DNA of 64,000 nucleotides from Sinomicrobium pectinilyticum (GCF_003725735.1 NZ_RJTM01000108.1:40694-104693), one strand, 5' to 3'. Counted from the stretch's first letter, positions 27,004 through 35,595 are shown. A program made the numbers and translations. The notes: generated by a model from the sequence alone, not told the origin.

Positions 27004-28608
27004 ATGAAGAAGTATATAAGCATACTGTCCGCGGCATTTCTCCTGGTTTCAACGGCCTGCGACAGCGATTTTGCAGAGTTGAATACCGATCCGAATAATG
27101 CCGATGAAGAATTGTTTGATCCGAATCTGTTACTTCCGAGAGAGTTATACGATTACGGGAATATGACTACCGGTTACTCGGGCCCCATACTCTTTCAAAG
27201 TATGTGGATGCAGATTATGGCTTCTACTTCTACCGGTGGGGCTAATTATTATACTAATGGCGATAAATACGCAATCTCCGGAAGTACTACAACCTATATA
27301 CAAAGTGCGTGGAATGCCGGTTATGAGGTGACATCGCGTGTTTTTGAAATGCAGAAGCTGGCCGAAGAAAAAGAGATGCCCAATTTGTACGCTCTCGGCG
27401 ATATTGTGAAAGTCTTAAGCCTGTCATACGTTTCCGATGTATACGGAGATATCCCGTATTCCGAAGCTGGACAGGCAGAAGAAGGAAATACCAGGCCGGT
27501 TTACGACAGGCAGGAAGATCTGTACCCCGCCATGTTGGAAGATCTCGATGCTGCTATTCTGGCACTGGATGATTCCCGGGATGAGATTACCAGCGATGTG
27601 CTTTACGGAGGAGACCTGGACCAATGGCGGAAATTCGGTTATTCCCTTATGCTCAAACTGGCGATGAGAATGGTGGACGTCAATCCGGAATTATCTGTAG
27701 AATACGCCAACAGGGCCATAGCAGGAGGCGTGTTTGAATCTGCTGACGACGAAGCTGTCCTCCCTTCCGATAATACCAATGGTTTTGCCAACAGCAATGC
27801 CAATGCCCTTCTCACCGCGGCAGATATATACCAGGTGAGATGGTCTAAAGTCTTGATAGATTATATGCAGGCTACGGACGATCCGAGATTGGCTGTTGTT
27901 GCCGAAGTACCGCCTGCAGGTTTATTGGCTAACCAAAACGGTAGTGTTGTGGGAGACAACGACCCGGATTCTCAATTAGGCATGCCCAATGGCTATGACC
28001 TGAACGGGGGAAGTACCGATATTTCTACGGAACCTGATTACCCCGGGGGAACAGGTTCCGGAGATGATGCTACCCCTATAGGAAATTACTCCCGCCCTAC
28101 GGCCATATACAGGGACAGGGATGCGCCTGTATTTGTGCTGACCTATGCCGAAATCCAGCTTTTACTGGCCGAGGCGGCCATACGAGGTGGCTATAATACC
28201 GCGCAAACAGCAGCGGAATACTATGAAAACGGGGTAACGGGAGCTATGGTAGCTATCAATAAATTTGGAGGAACACAAATTTCTTCCGGCGATATGGCCG
28301 ATTACGCAGCTAATAATCCACTCGATACCGGCAGCGAAGAGAATGCCCTGAGAATGATTAACGAGCAAATCTGGGCTACAACCGGGCTTTTGAATAACTA
28401 TACCGAAGCCTGGAACAACTGGAAGAGAACAGGGTACCCTGAACTAACCCCGGTAAATTACAGCGGAAATTTTGCTAACGGAATGATCCCGGTAAGGCAG
28501 ATTTACCCGAGTTCAGAAAGTACGACAAACCCGGATAATCTAAGTACTGCCATCTCCAATATGGGTGGAAATACCTGGAATACCCGTGTGTGGTGGGATA
28601 CCGAATAA
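27004..28608 (+). CDS. SusD/RagB family nutrient-binding lipoprotein (SusD-like 2 type)
   Basis: The 534-residue protein has a lipobox (FLLVSTACDSDF), so it is anchored in the outer membrane, and then ELNTDPNNADEELFDPNLLL, the opening characteristic of the SusD-like_2 family. A helical TPR-like body contains LGDIVKVLSLSYVSDVYGDI and FVLTYAEIQLLLAEAAIRGG. It would cap the SusC barrel and bind glycan at the surface. It starts two bases after the susC stop, giving the standard pair. The end is marked by a hairpin terminator at 28637. Confidence 0.94.
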   Translation: MKKYISILSAAFLLVSTACDSDFAELNTDPNNADEELFDPNLLLPRELYDYGNMTTGYSGPILFQSMWMQIMASTSTGGANYYTNGDKYAISGSTTTYIQSAWNAGYEVTSRVFEMQKLAEEKEMPNLYALGDIVKVLSLSYVSDVYGDIPYSEAGQAEEGNTRPVYDRQEDLYPAMLEDLDAAILALDDSRDEITSDVLYGGDLDQWRKFGYSLMLKLAMRMVDVNPELSVEYANRAIAGGVFESADDEAVLPSDNTNGFANSNANALLTAADIYQVRWSKVLIDYMQATDDPRLAVVAEVPPAGLLANQNGSVVGDNDPDSQLGMPNGYDLNGGSTDISTEPDYPGGTGSGDDATPIGNYSRPTAIYRDRDAPVFVLTYAEIQLLLAEAAIRGGYNTAQTAAEYYENGVTGAMVAINKFGGTQISSGDMADYAANNPLDTGSEENALRMINEQIWATTGLLNNYTEAWNNWKRTGYPELTPVNYSGNFANGMIPVRQIYPSSESTTNPDNLSTAISNMGGNTWNTRVWWDTE

Positions 28609-28636
28609 GGAACTAAAAAGGATATACCTGGTAAAT

Positions 28637-28664
28637 GCCCTCGTTTTTCGGGGGCTTTTATTTT
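28637..28664 (+). terminator. Terminator after susD
   Basis: A stem of GCCCTCG with CGGGGGC (six of seven pairs plus one G-T) around five T residues is followed by TTTTATTTT. It lies 29 bases after the SusD stop and would end the susCD message. Confidence 0.72.
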
Positions 28665-28687
28665 GGATTCGGTGCTTTTACTTTACT

Positions 28688-28720
28688 GGTGCTCGTTTGA
28701 GCCTGGCGGAAACGAGTACC
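28688..28720. repeat. REP-like palindrome, copy 3 (best preserved)
   Basis: GGTGCTCGTTT and AAACGAGTACC pair at 10 of 11 positions around the 11-base spacer GAGCCTGGCGG. It is the best preserved of three copies (22853, 23486, 28688). Copies 2 and 3 both lie just beyond the 3' end of a GAF gene or its remnant. Confidence 0.7.
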
Positions 28721-28805
28721 TGTTTTCCGGGCATTTGTAATACCACCTTAGCCTGCGCCCGCCGATTTTCCCATAAACAAAGGGCCATGTGACTGACTTA
28801 AGTCC

Positions 28806-29261
28806 TTATACAAGCACTTCTGCAACCCTTGCATTTACAAATTCCAGGAACCTTTCGTCTTCTTCAGTAAACGGATCGGCCATATGTGAGTCGATATCGA
28901 TCTGCCCGATATTTTTACCGTTGACAAACAGCGGAATTACGATCTCAGCCTTTACATAAATGCTGCACGCGATGTAATTATCCTGAGCCTTGACATCGGC
29001 GACCACAAAATTCTGGTCAGAAACCGCTACCTGGCCGCATATTCCCTTTCCGAAAGGAATAATAACATGATCTGTAGGCTCCCCGGCGAAAGCGCGGAGT
29101 TTTAATTCATCTTTGTCGCCATTCTTAAAATAAAAACCCACCCAGTCATAATAGGGGATATTTTTCTTTAAGAGTTCACATACCCCGGTAAGCCGGGCAT
29201 CTATAGCGGTGTCCCGTTGTAAAATAGTTTCTACCTGTGGTCTCAGTTCTTCAAAAGTCAT
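28806..29261 (-). CDS. GAF domain protein, free methionine-R-sulfoxide reductase-like
   Basis: From the ATG at 29261 the 151-residue protein is one GAF domain of the fRMsr/YebR type: YYDWVGFYF, IPFGKGICGQVAVSDQNFV and YIACSIYVKAEIVIPLFVNG, ending GQIDIDSHMADPFTEEDERF. The two Cys in GICG and YIACS are 24 residues apart, the spacing of two of the three catalytic Cys of E. coli YebR. The position ten residues before GIC, which holds the third Cys there, is His here. The enzyme may reduce free methionine-R-sulfoxide with a changed Cys set. A TTG at 29282 would add seven residues and is less likely. It is convergent with susD, and a decayed duplicate of its 3' end lies at 23517-23629. Confidence 0.87.
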   Translation of the reverse strand: MTFEELRPQVETILQRDTAIDARLTGVCELLKKNIPYYDWVGFYFKNGDKDELKLRAFAGEPTDHVIIPFGKGICGQVAVSDQNFVVADVKAQDNYIACSIYVKAEIVIPLFVNGKNIGQIDIDSHMADPFTEEDERFLEFVNARVAEVLV

Positions 29262-29391
29262 GGAAATACGATTTTGCCGCAAAGTTACTTCATATTTGAA
29301 GATTTTCTGCCTAACCTTTCAGTACATGACATTTTTTTATTTCAATTAACATTGAATGTATTACCACAAGGCAAAACGCATCTTGATGTTT

Positions 29392-29423
29392 GGTATTCGG
29401 GTATTCGGGTATACGGGTATATG
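29392..29423. repeat. Four tandem copies of an 8-base unit
   Basis: GGTATTCG, GGTATTCG, GGTATACG and GGTATATG follow head to tail. It lies in the 680-base non-coding stretch 29262-29942. Such repeats can change copy number by slippage, but no gene lies close enough to suggest phase variation. Confidence 0.7.
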
Positions 29424-29555
29424 GATGGATATTGATAACTCGTACACTCGACCACAGACATACTCGTATGACGAAATTAATTTTTGTCATATACTAAAGC
29501 CTAACCTTTAAAGACATTTATACGGGAACTTTTTCAAAAAAAGTATAGTAGTTCC

Positions 29556-29850
29556 TTTTAGGTGAAATGAAGATGTGTTAGGATAAAATAAGGATGTTTT
29601 TAGCTGAAAAATAGAAGTTTTTGAAAGGAATAATGAAAGTTTTGGTTCCTACACCCGAAAATTTAGCTTTGGAAGCTAAATTTTTAGGTTTTCCAGTTAA
29701 AATTTTAGCTTTTTTTGCTAAAAATATCTTTGTTTTGTTCCAAAGGGAGATTATTTTATCCAAACAGGATATTAACCGACCTGAATATTTAATATTAATA
29801 CTCAAAATTTTAGGTCTCAAACCTAAATCTTTGGGTCCGAAACCTAAAAA
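29556..29850. repeat. Hairpin-rich array of TTTAGC/TTTAGG inverted motifs
   Basis: This AT-rich stretch alternates TTTAGC or TTTAGG motifs with their reverse complements. Three clear hairpins are 29658-29684 (a perfect 12-base stem AAAATTTAGCTT with a three-base loop), 29703-29723 (TTTTAGC and GCTAAAA around seven T) and 29809-29827 (TTTAGGT and ACCTAAA around CTCAA). Further single motifs occur at 29556-29562, 29597-29604, 29682-29688 and 29842 onward. Open frames of 80-89 codons on both strands here are by-products of the repeats. The array ends about 60 bases before the promoter of the copper island. It matches no known RNA family I recognise. Confidence 0.7.
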
Positions 29851-29906
29851 ACAGTCAGTACGGTCGCCCGAAACCGGACAAGCGTGTTAACAATTTCAAA
29901 AATAAA

Positions 29907-29935
29907 TTGTTAAAACAAAATATTTTCTACCTTTG
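29907..29935 (+). promoter_or_regulatory. Promoter of the copper resistance island
   Basis: TTG (29907-29909), an 18-base spacer and TACCTTTG (29928-29935) give a full match to the Bacteroidota TAnnTTTG element. The ATG of the next gene is at 29943, so the transcript would be leaderless or nearly so. Confidence 0.75.
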
Positions 29936-29942
29936 TGTCCGG

Positions 29943-30356
29943 ATGAAAAAGTTTTTTCTGAAAATATCATCTTTTCTGCTCGCCTTTCTGGTGTTGCTTT
30001 CCACGTTGTCTTTCACCGTGGAAAAACACTTTTGTGGTAGTTTCCTGGTGGATACCGCGATTTTTTCCGGAGCCGACAGCTGTGGAATGGAGGTGAAGCA
30101 GGATGATGGTTATTTGTGTACTGTTACCAAAACTTCCTGTTGTTCCGACGAGACCATATTGATCCAGGGACAGGATACCCTTCAGAAAGCCGTGGACAAG
30201 GAATTACATCAACAAGTGATATTCCTGAAAGCCTTTGTCTATACTTACCTCAATCTTTTCGAAGGGCTGGAAGAAAATGTCGTCCCTTTCCGGGATTACG
30301 CCCCCCCTTTGGTCGTCCGGGATATTCAGGTGCTGAACGACACTTTCCTGATTTAG
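29943..30356 (+). CDS. HYC_CC_PP family protein, probable metal-binding secreted protein
   Basis: From the ATG at 29943 this is a 137-residue protein with a signal peptide or N-terminal anchor (KFFLKISSFLLAFLVLLSTL). It shows the three marks of the HYC_CC_PP family: EKHFCGSFLVDTAIF (HFC in place of HYC), TKTSCCSDETILIQGQ, and a C-terminal DYAPPLV. The Cys and His residues suggest binding of copper or another soft metal in the periplasm. It is the first gene of the efflux operon, ahead of the CusA-like pump. The family occurs in Bacteroidota almost always next to such pumps. The biochemical role is not established. Confidence 0.82.
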   Translation: MKKFFLKISSFLLAFLVLLSTLSFTVEKHFCGSFLVDTAIFSGADSCGMEVKQDDGYLCTVTKTSCCSDETILIQGQDTLQKAVDKELHQQVIFLKAFVYTYLNLFEGLEENVVPFRDYAPPLVVRDIQVLNDTFLI

Positions 30357-30472
30357 TTTTAATGTTATAACCGTTTTCCGGCGATATTGTCGCATGGACA
30401 GGATACCGTTATCCCGTCCCGATGCTTCGATATATCGTCTTTGTTTACAGTTACAGCATTAAAACAGAATCT

Positions 30473-33400
30473 ATGTTAAATAAGATCATACACTATTTTT
30501 TGCATAACCGGCTGGTAACGATCCTTTTGCTGCTTCTCTTTACGGGTTGGGGACTGGTAACTGCGCCTTTCGACTGGGACACCGGGTTTTTACCGAAAGA
30601 TCCCGTTCCTGTAGATGCCATTCCGGATATAGGAGAGAACCAGCAGATCGTCTTTACCAACTGGCCCGGCCGGTCACCACAGGATGTGGAAGACCAGATC
30701 ACCTACCCGCTTACTACTTCTTTGCTGGGAGTACCGGGAGTTAAATCGGTACGGAGTACTTCCATGTTCGGTTTTTCCAGTATATACATCATCTTTGATG
30801 AAGATGTGGAATTTTACTGGTCGCGTTCCAGGATACTGGAAAAACTGAATTCCCTGCCGGCCGGTCTCCTTCCGGAAGATGTGCAACCGACCCTTGGCCC
30901 CGATGCTACCGGACTGGGACAGGTGTTCTGGTACACCCTGGAAGGACGTGATCCGGACGGCAATGTTACCGGAGGATGGGATCTCCATGAACTGCGCACA
31001 GTACAGGATTTTTACGTAAAATACGGCCTGAACGCCGTGGCAGGGGTTTCTGAAGTAGCGTCCATAGGAGGTTATGTACAGGAATACCAGGTAGATGTCA
31101 ATCCCGATGCCCTCAAGGCCTATAATATCGGGATAGACCAGGTCATGATGGCCGTGAAGAATTCCAATCGCGATGCAGGGGCCAAGACCATAGAAGTCAA
31201 CCAGGTGGAATACCTTGTCCGCGGCCTGGGATATATCAAATCCGTAGAGGACCTGGAAGAAACCGTAGTTGCCGTCAATGCCAATAAACCCATACTTATT
31301 AAGGACATAGGGAAAGTCACCCTGGGCCCTGCCACGCGGAGAGGCCTGCTGGATAAGGAAGGGGCCGAAGTGGTGGGTGGCGTTGTCGTGGCCCGTTATG
31401 GCTCCAATCCGCTGGAAGTTATTGATAATGTAAAAGACAGGATTAGCGAAATCGCTCCCGGTCTGCCTAAAAAGACACTGGCCGACGGCACCGAAAGCCA
31501 ACTCACTGTCGTACCTTTTTACGACCGTACACAACTTATAAATGAGACTATCGGTACCCTGGAAAGAGCACTTTCTCATGAAATACTTATCAGTATTATC
31601 GTAGTTATCGTACTGGTACTGAACCTGAGGGCTTCGGTACTCATTTCCAGCCTGCTCCCGGTAGCGGTACTGATGACTTTTGTGGTGATGCGTTACGCAG
31701 GGGTCGATGCCAATGTAGTTGCCCTTTCGGGTATTGCCATAGCCATAGGCGTTATGGTGGATGTGGGGATCGTGTTTGTGGAGAATATGATCCGGCACCT
31801 GGAATTTAAAGAAAATAAAGGAGCCAGGGGAAAGGCCCTCTCAAAAGTCATTTATAAGGCAACCGTAGAGGTAGCCCCCGCAATAACTACGGCATTGGCC
31901 ACAACCGTGGTGAGTTTCCTCCCCGTGTTCTTTATGGAACATGCCGAAGGCAAATTATTCCGGCCGCTGGCTTTTACGAAAACCTTTGCCCTAGCAGCTT
32001 CCTTTGTACTGGGAATTATTGTGCTGCCAACCCTGTCGTATTTTGTGTTCTCACCCGGATCGGGGAAAAAGAAAATGACAACGATATGGAATATTTCCCT
32101 GGTAACGGGAGGAATATTGCTCGCCCTTATCTTTAAAATGTGGCTTCCGCTTGCACTGGTAGTTATCGGGCTCATAAAACTGCTGGAATACCGCAGTCCC
32201 GGTTTTTTGGGAAAATATTCTTCGGAGGTCACGCTCTTCATCGTACTGGCAGTGACCCTGTTTTTCCTTGCGGAAGAATGGGTACCCCTGGGACCCCAGA
32301 ACAGTCTGCTCACCAATTATCTTTTTGTTATCGTACTGCTGGCACTTATCCTGGCCGTATTACTGGCAGTGGTACGTTATTACGAGCCTATTCTGAAATG
32401 GTGCCTGGTACATAAAGGCAAGTTCCTGCTGGTTCCCCTGTTCACCGTATTTTTCGGGCTGATGATATGGATAGGTTTTCCGAAGATGTTCGGTTTTGTG
32501 GCCCGCGGACTGGATAATCTGGGGTGGAATGTCCGTACTACAACCATATGGAGCGGACTGGCCCATACGTTTCCGGGAACGGGAAAAGAGTTTATGCCTT
32601 CACTGGACGAAGGCAGCTTTCTGTTGATGCCCACTTCCATGCCCCATGCGGGAATAGAAGAGAACAAGCGTGTGGTACAGCAACTGGATATGGCCGTTGC
32701 GCGGATACCGGAAGTGGATATGGCCGTAGGAAAACTGGGGAGGGCAGAAAGTGCCCTGGACCCGGCGCCCATTTCCATGTATGAAAATATAATTAATTAC
32801 AAACCGGAATACAGTACGGGTGAAAAAGGAAGGCGACAGACCTATAAAACGGATAATGAAGGGAAGTTTGTTCTAAAATCGGGAGATACCCTTACCAATG
32901 ATGAGGTACTGGAGAGAGGTTATTCGGATAAGGACCTGGTAAAAGACAGTGACGGATCGTTTTTCCGGAACTGGAGAAGTTCGGTCAGATCTCCGGATGA
33001 TATCTGGAATGAAATTATAAAGGTTACCGGCATTCCCGGGGTGACTTCCGCACCCAGACTACAACCTATAGAAACCCGCCTGGTGATGTTGCAGACCGGT
33101 ATGCGGGCTCCTATGGGGATCAAGGTATACGGACCGGACCTGGAAACCATCCAGGATTTCGGTATTCAACTGGAAAATCTCCTTAAACAGGTACCTTCCG
33201 TAAAACAGGAAGCCGTTTTTGCCGATCGTATCGTGGGGAAACCCTATTTGCAATTGCATATAGACCGCAATGCCATAGCACGGTACGGACTTAGTGTAGA
33301 GCAGCTGCAACAGGTCATAGAAACTGCCATAGGAGGTATGCAGGTTACCAGTACGGTAGAAGGAAGGGAGCGCTTCCCGGTGAGGGTAAGGTACCCGAGG

Positions 33401-34309
33401 GAACTTCGCGACACACCCGAAAAGATAAAAAAGATACTGGTACCAACTCCTTCCGGGGCACAGATTCCCCTGGGAGAACTGACGAAAACAGAATACCTCC
33501 GTGGGCCCCAGATGATAAAAAGCGAAGAGACCTTCCTTACCGGTTATGTGCTTTTCGATAAGAAAGAAAATTATGCGGAAGTGGATGTAGTGAACGATGC
33601 CAGACAGTTTATCGAAGAAAAAATAGCGGCCGGGGAATTACAGGTCCCCAAAGGCGTTAGCTATAAGTTTTCCGGGAATTACGAAAACCAGGTACGTGCC
33701 GTAAAGAGATTAGCTATCGTAATTCCCCTGAGCCTTGTGCTCATCTTTTTACTGCTGTACTTTCAATTCCGTACCGTCATCGCCTCTACCATTCACTTTT
33801 CCGGTGTCTTTGTAGCCTTTGCAGGAGGATTTATCATGCTCTGGCTCTACGGACAGGGCTGGTTTATGGATTTTGCCATAGCCGGGGTGAACATGCGCGA
33901 CCTTTTCCAGATGCACACGATAAATCTCAGTGTAGCTGTTTGGGTAGGGTTTATAGCCTTGTTCGGGATCGCTACCGATGACGGGGTGATTATGGGGACC
34001 TATATTCACCAGGTCTTTGAAGAAAAACAACCGAAAACCGTCCCCGAAGTAAGAGCAGCTGTACTTGAAGCCGGGCTGAAACGGGTGCGTCCCGCCATGA
34101 TGACCACGGCGGTGACCATTATTGCCCTGTTACCGGTACTGACCTCCACGGGGAAAGGCGCGGATATTATGGTGCCCATGGCTATACCTACAGTGGGAGG
34201 AATGTTCATACAGATAATGACCATGTTCGTGGTCCCTGTATTACAGGCGTACTGGCGGGAAACCGTAGTGAAAAAAGAAACACCGGAAACAAACACTAAA
34301 AAATTATAG
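30473..34309 (+). CDS. CusA/CzcA-type heavy metal efflux RND transporter
   Basis: The protein is 1278 residues from the ATG at 30473 (MLNKIIHYFLHNRLVTILL). This is an inner-membrane proton-driven pump. Signatures include DPVPVDAIPDIGENQQIVFT, WPGRSPQDVEDQITYPL, the helix-4 GIAIAIGVMVDVGIVFVEN with its conserved Asp, PAITTALATTVVSFLPVFF and the C-terminal GIATDDGVIMGTYI. It is about 230 residues longer than E. coli CusA because of an added stretch of roughly residues 540-690 with several extra hydrophobic segments (ISLVTGGILLALIFKMWL, EVTLFIVLAVTLFFL); this insertion is common in Bacteroidota homologues. Neighbouring TolC- and CusB-like genes complete the tripartite pump. Copper or silver is the likely substrate because of the CopA and DUF3347 neighbours. 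Confidence 0.94.
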   Translation: MLNKIIHYFLHNRLVTILLLLLFTGWGLVTAPFDWDTGFLPKDPVPVDAIPDIGENQQIVFTNWPGRSPQDVEDQITYPLTTSLLGVPGVKSVRSTSMFGFSSIYIIFDEDVEFYWSRSRILEKLNSLPAGLLPEDVQPTLGPDATGLGQVFWYTLEGRDPDGNVTGGWDLHELRTVQDFYVKYGLNAVAGVSEVASIGGYVQEYQVDVNPDALKAYNIGIDQVMMAVKNSNRDAGAKTIEVNQVEYLVRGLGYIKSVEDLEETVVAVNANKPILIKDIGKVTLGPATRRGLLDKEGAEVVGGVVVARYGSNPLEVIDNVKDRISEIAPGLPKKTLADGTESQLTVVPFYDRTQLINETIGTLERALSHEILISIIVVIVLVLNLRASVLISSLLPVAVLMTFVVMRYAGVDANVVALSGIAIAIGVMVDVGIVFVENMIRHLEFKENKGARGKALSKVIYKATVEVAPAITTALATTVVSFLPVFFMEHAEGKLFRPLAFTKTFALAASFVLGIIVLPTLSYFVFSPGSGKKKMTTIWNISLVTGGILLALIFKMWLPLALVVIGLIKLLEYRSPGFLGKYSSEVTLFIVLAVTLFFLAEEWVPLGPQNSLLTNYLFVIVLLALILAVLLAVVRYYEPILKWCLVHKGKFLLVPLFTVFFGLMIWIGFPKMFGFVARGLDNLGWNVRTTTIWSGLAHTFPGTGKEFMPSLDEGSFLLMPTSMPHAGIEENKRVVQQLDMAVARIPEVDMAVGKLGRAESALDPAPISMYENIINYKPEYSTGEKGRRQTYKTDNEGKFVLKSGDTLTNDEVLERGYSDKDLVKDSDGSFFRNWRSSVRSPDDIWNEIIKVTGIPGVTSAPRLQPIETRLVMLQTGMRAPMGIKVYGPDLETIQDFGIQLENLLKQVPSVKQEAVFADRIVGKPYLQLHIDRNAIARYGLSVEQLQQVIETAIGGMQVTSTVEGRERFPVRVRYPRELRDTPEKIKKILVPTPSGAQIPLGELTKTEYLRGPQMIKSEETFLTGYVLFDKKENYAEVDVVNDARQFIEEKIAAGELQVPKGVSYKFSGNYENQVRAVKRLAIVIPLSLVLIFLLLYFQFRTVIASTIHFSGVFVAFAGGFIMLWLYGQGWFMDFAIAGVNMRDLFQMHTINLSVAVWVGFIALFGIATDDGVIMGTYIHQVFEEKQPKTVPEVRAAVLEAGLKRVRPAMMTTAVTIIALLPVLTSTGKGADIMVPMAIPTVGGMFIQIMTMFVVPVLQAYWRETVVKKETPETNTKKL

Positions 34310-34311
34310 AA

Positions 34312-35544
34312 ATGGGAAAGATGATCTGGATATTATGCTGTGTATTACTGCCCGTAAAAATGACAGCACAGACTCTTGAGGATTACCTGCAGACGGCCGC
34401 GGAAAATAATCCGAAGATCAAGGCCTCTTATGCTGAATTTGAGGCTGCCATGCAGAAGGCCCCGCAGGTGAGCAGTCTGCCGGACCCTACATTGACGATG
34501 AGCGCTTTCGGAAAAATGATAGAGACCCGCCTGGGCAAGCAGGAGGCCAAGTTCTCATTGATGCAGATGTTCCCGTGGTTCGGAACACTGAAAGCACAGA
34601 AAGATGCGACAACACTGATGGCGGAAGCGAACTTTCAGCAATACCTGGATGTCAGGGAAGAACTTTTCCTGGAAGTGAAAACGGTATATGCCGAAATGTA
34701 CGAGCTGGAAAAGACCATCCGGTTCCAGGAAGAAAATATGGAAGTACTCAATACCTTCAGGGAACTGGCCCTGTCTAAATTCAGGAATGGTAAGGCCGCT
34801 ATGGTGGACGTGGTCCGTGTGGATATGAAGCGCAACGAAACAGAAACAGAAATATCCCTGTTAAAGGATAAAAAAGAATCCGTGAAATACCGCTTCAATG
34901 CCCTCCTGAACGTCGGTTATGATAATGAAGTGGTCTTTCCGGAGGCACTTCCTTACGGCGAAGATAATGTGCAGGAGGAATACATAGAAGGAGACAGCCT
35001 GTTTGCTTCGCATCCGAAAATGTTGCAACTGGATAAACGTACCGCTTCGCTCGGGGCACAGAAAAGGGCCGCCGTAAAACAGGGATTGCCCATGCTGGGC
35101 CTGGGGGTGGATTATTCTATAATCAGCAAACAGACGGAAATGAACCCGAAGAATAACGGGCAGGATGTTATTATGCCTATGCTTTCCGTAAGCCTGCCGA
35201 TCTTCAGAAAGAAGTATAAAGCAAAGGTAAAGGAAGCAGAATTCCTCGCCGAATCTGCCCAACATCAGAAAGTCGCGGTGAAAAACCAACTGCGGGCCGG
35301 GTATGAAATGGCAAAATACGATTTGAAAAAAGCAGAGCAACGTATAACATTGTATGACAAACAACTGGAAAGCAGCGGGCAGGTCATAAAGCTATTGTTA
35401 TCGGCTTACAGTAATTCAGGCAGCGATTTTGAAGAGATACTCCGGGTGCAGCAGGAAAAACTGCTGTACCAGACCGCAAAGGCCACGGCCGAGAAAGACA
35501 GGTTTACGGCTAAAGCAAAGAAAGATTACTTATTAACAAAATAA
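34312..35544 (+). CDS. TolC family outer membrane efflux protein (CusC-like)
   Basis: The 410-residue protein has a short signal peptide (WILCCVLLPVKMTAQ) and then the long alternating helices of the outer membrane efflux channel: TLEDYLQTAAENNPKIKASY at the first repeat and FAEEILRV-type helices at the second, with a MPMLSVSLPIFRKKYKAKV beta-strand turn. It is shorter than E. coli TolC and CusC, which is usual for the Bacteroidota members of this operon. It forms the outer duct for the CusA-CusB pump. It starts two bases after the CusA stop, so the genes are coupled. An ATG three codons later is an alternative start. Confidence 0.9.
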   Translation: MGKMIWILCCVLLPVKMTAQTLEDYLQTAAENNPKIKASYAEFEAAMQKAPQVSSLPDPTLTMSAFGKMIETRLGKQEAKFSLMQMFPWFGTLKAQKDATTLMAEANFQQYLDVREELFLEVKTVYAEMYELEKTIRFQEENMEVLNTFRELALSKFRNGKAAMVDVVRVDMKRNETETEISLLKDKKESVKYRFNALLNVGYDNEVVFPEALPYGEDNVQEEYIEGDSLFASHPKMLQLDKRTASLGAQKRAAVKQGLPMLGLGVDYSIISKQTEMNPKNNGQDVIMPMLSVSLPIFRKKYKAKVKEAEFLAESAQHQKVAVKNQLRAGYEMAKYDLKKAEQRITLYDKQLESSGQVIKLLLSAYSNSGSDFEEILRVQQEKLLYQTAKATAEKDRFTAKAKKDYLLTK

Positions 35545-35552
35545 CCGGTAAT

Positions 35553-35570
35553 GCCGCACGGCCGTGCGGC
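35553..35570. repeat. 18-base perfect palindrome with CACGGCCGTG core
   Basis: GCCGCACGGCCGTGCGGC is its own reverse complement and is followed by TCCA. It shares its core and the following bases with the palindrome at 13951-13970. It lies between the TolC-like and CusB-like genes. Confidence 0.75.
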
Positions 35571-35576
35571 TCCAAC

Positions 35577-35595
35577 GGGAGGGCATGACCCTCCC
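35577..35595. repeat. Small hairpin next to the palindrome
   Basis: GGGAGGG and CCCTCCC pair perfectly around a five-base loop (CATGA), 17 bases before the CusB-like ATG. With the adjacent palindrome it could form a double hairpin in the operon message. Confidence 0.6.

Noticed and set aside
29578..29890. Open frames of 80 (minus) and 89 (plus) codons in the hairpin array
   Set aside because: Both read the same inverted repeats and give mirror-like Lys/Phe/Leu-rich peptides; no start context or homology is evident.
30674..31798. A 374-codon open frame on the minus strand inside the CusA-like gene
   Set aside because: It is an antisense shadow of a conserved pump gene with no domain of its own.
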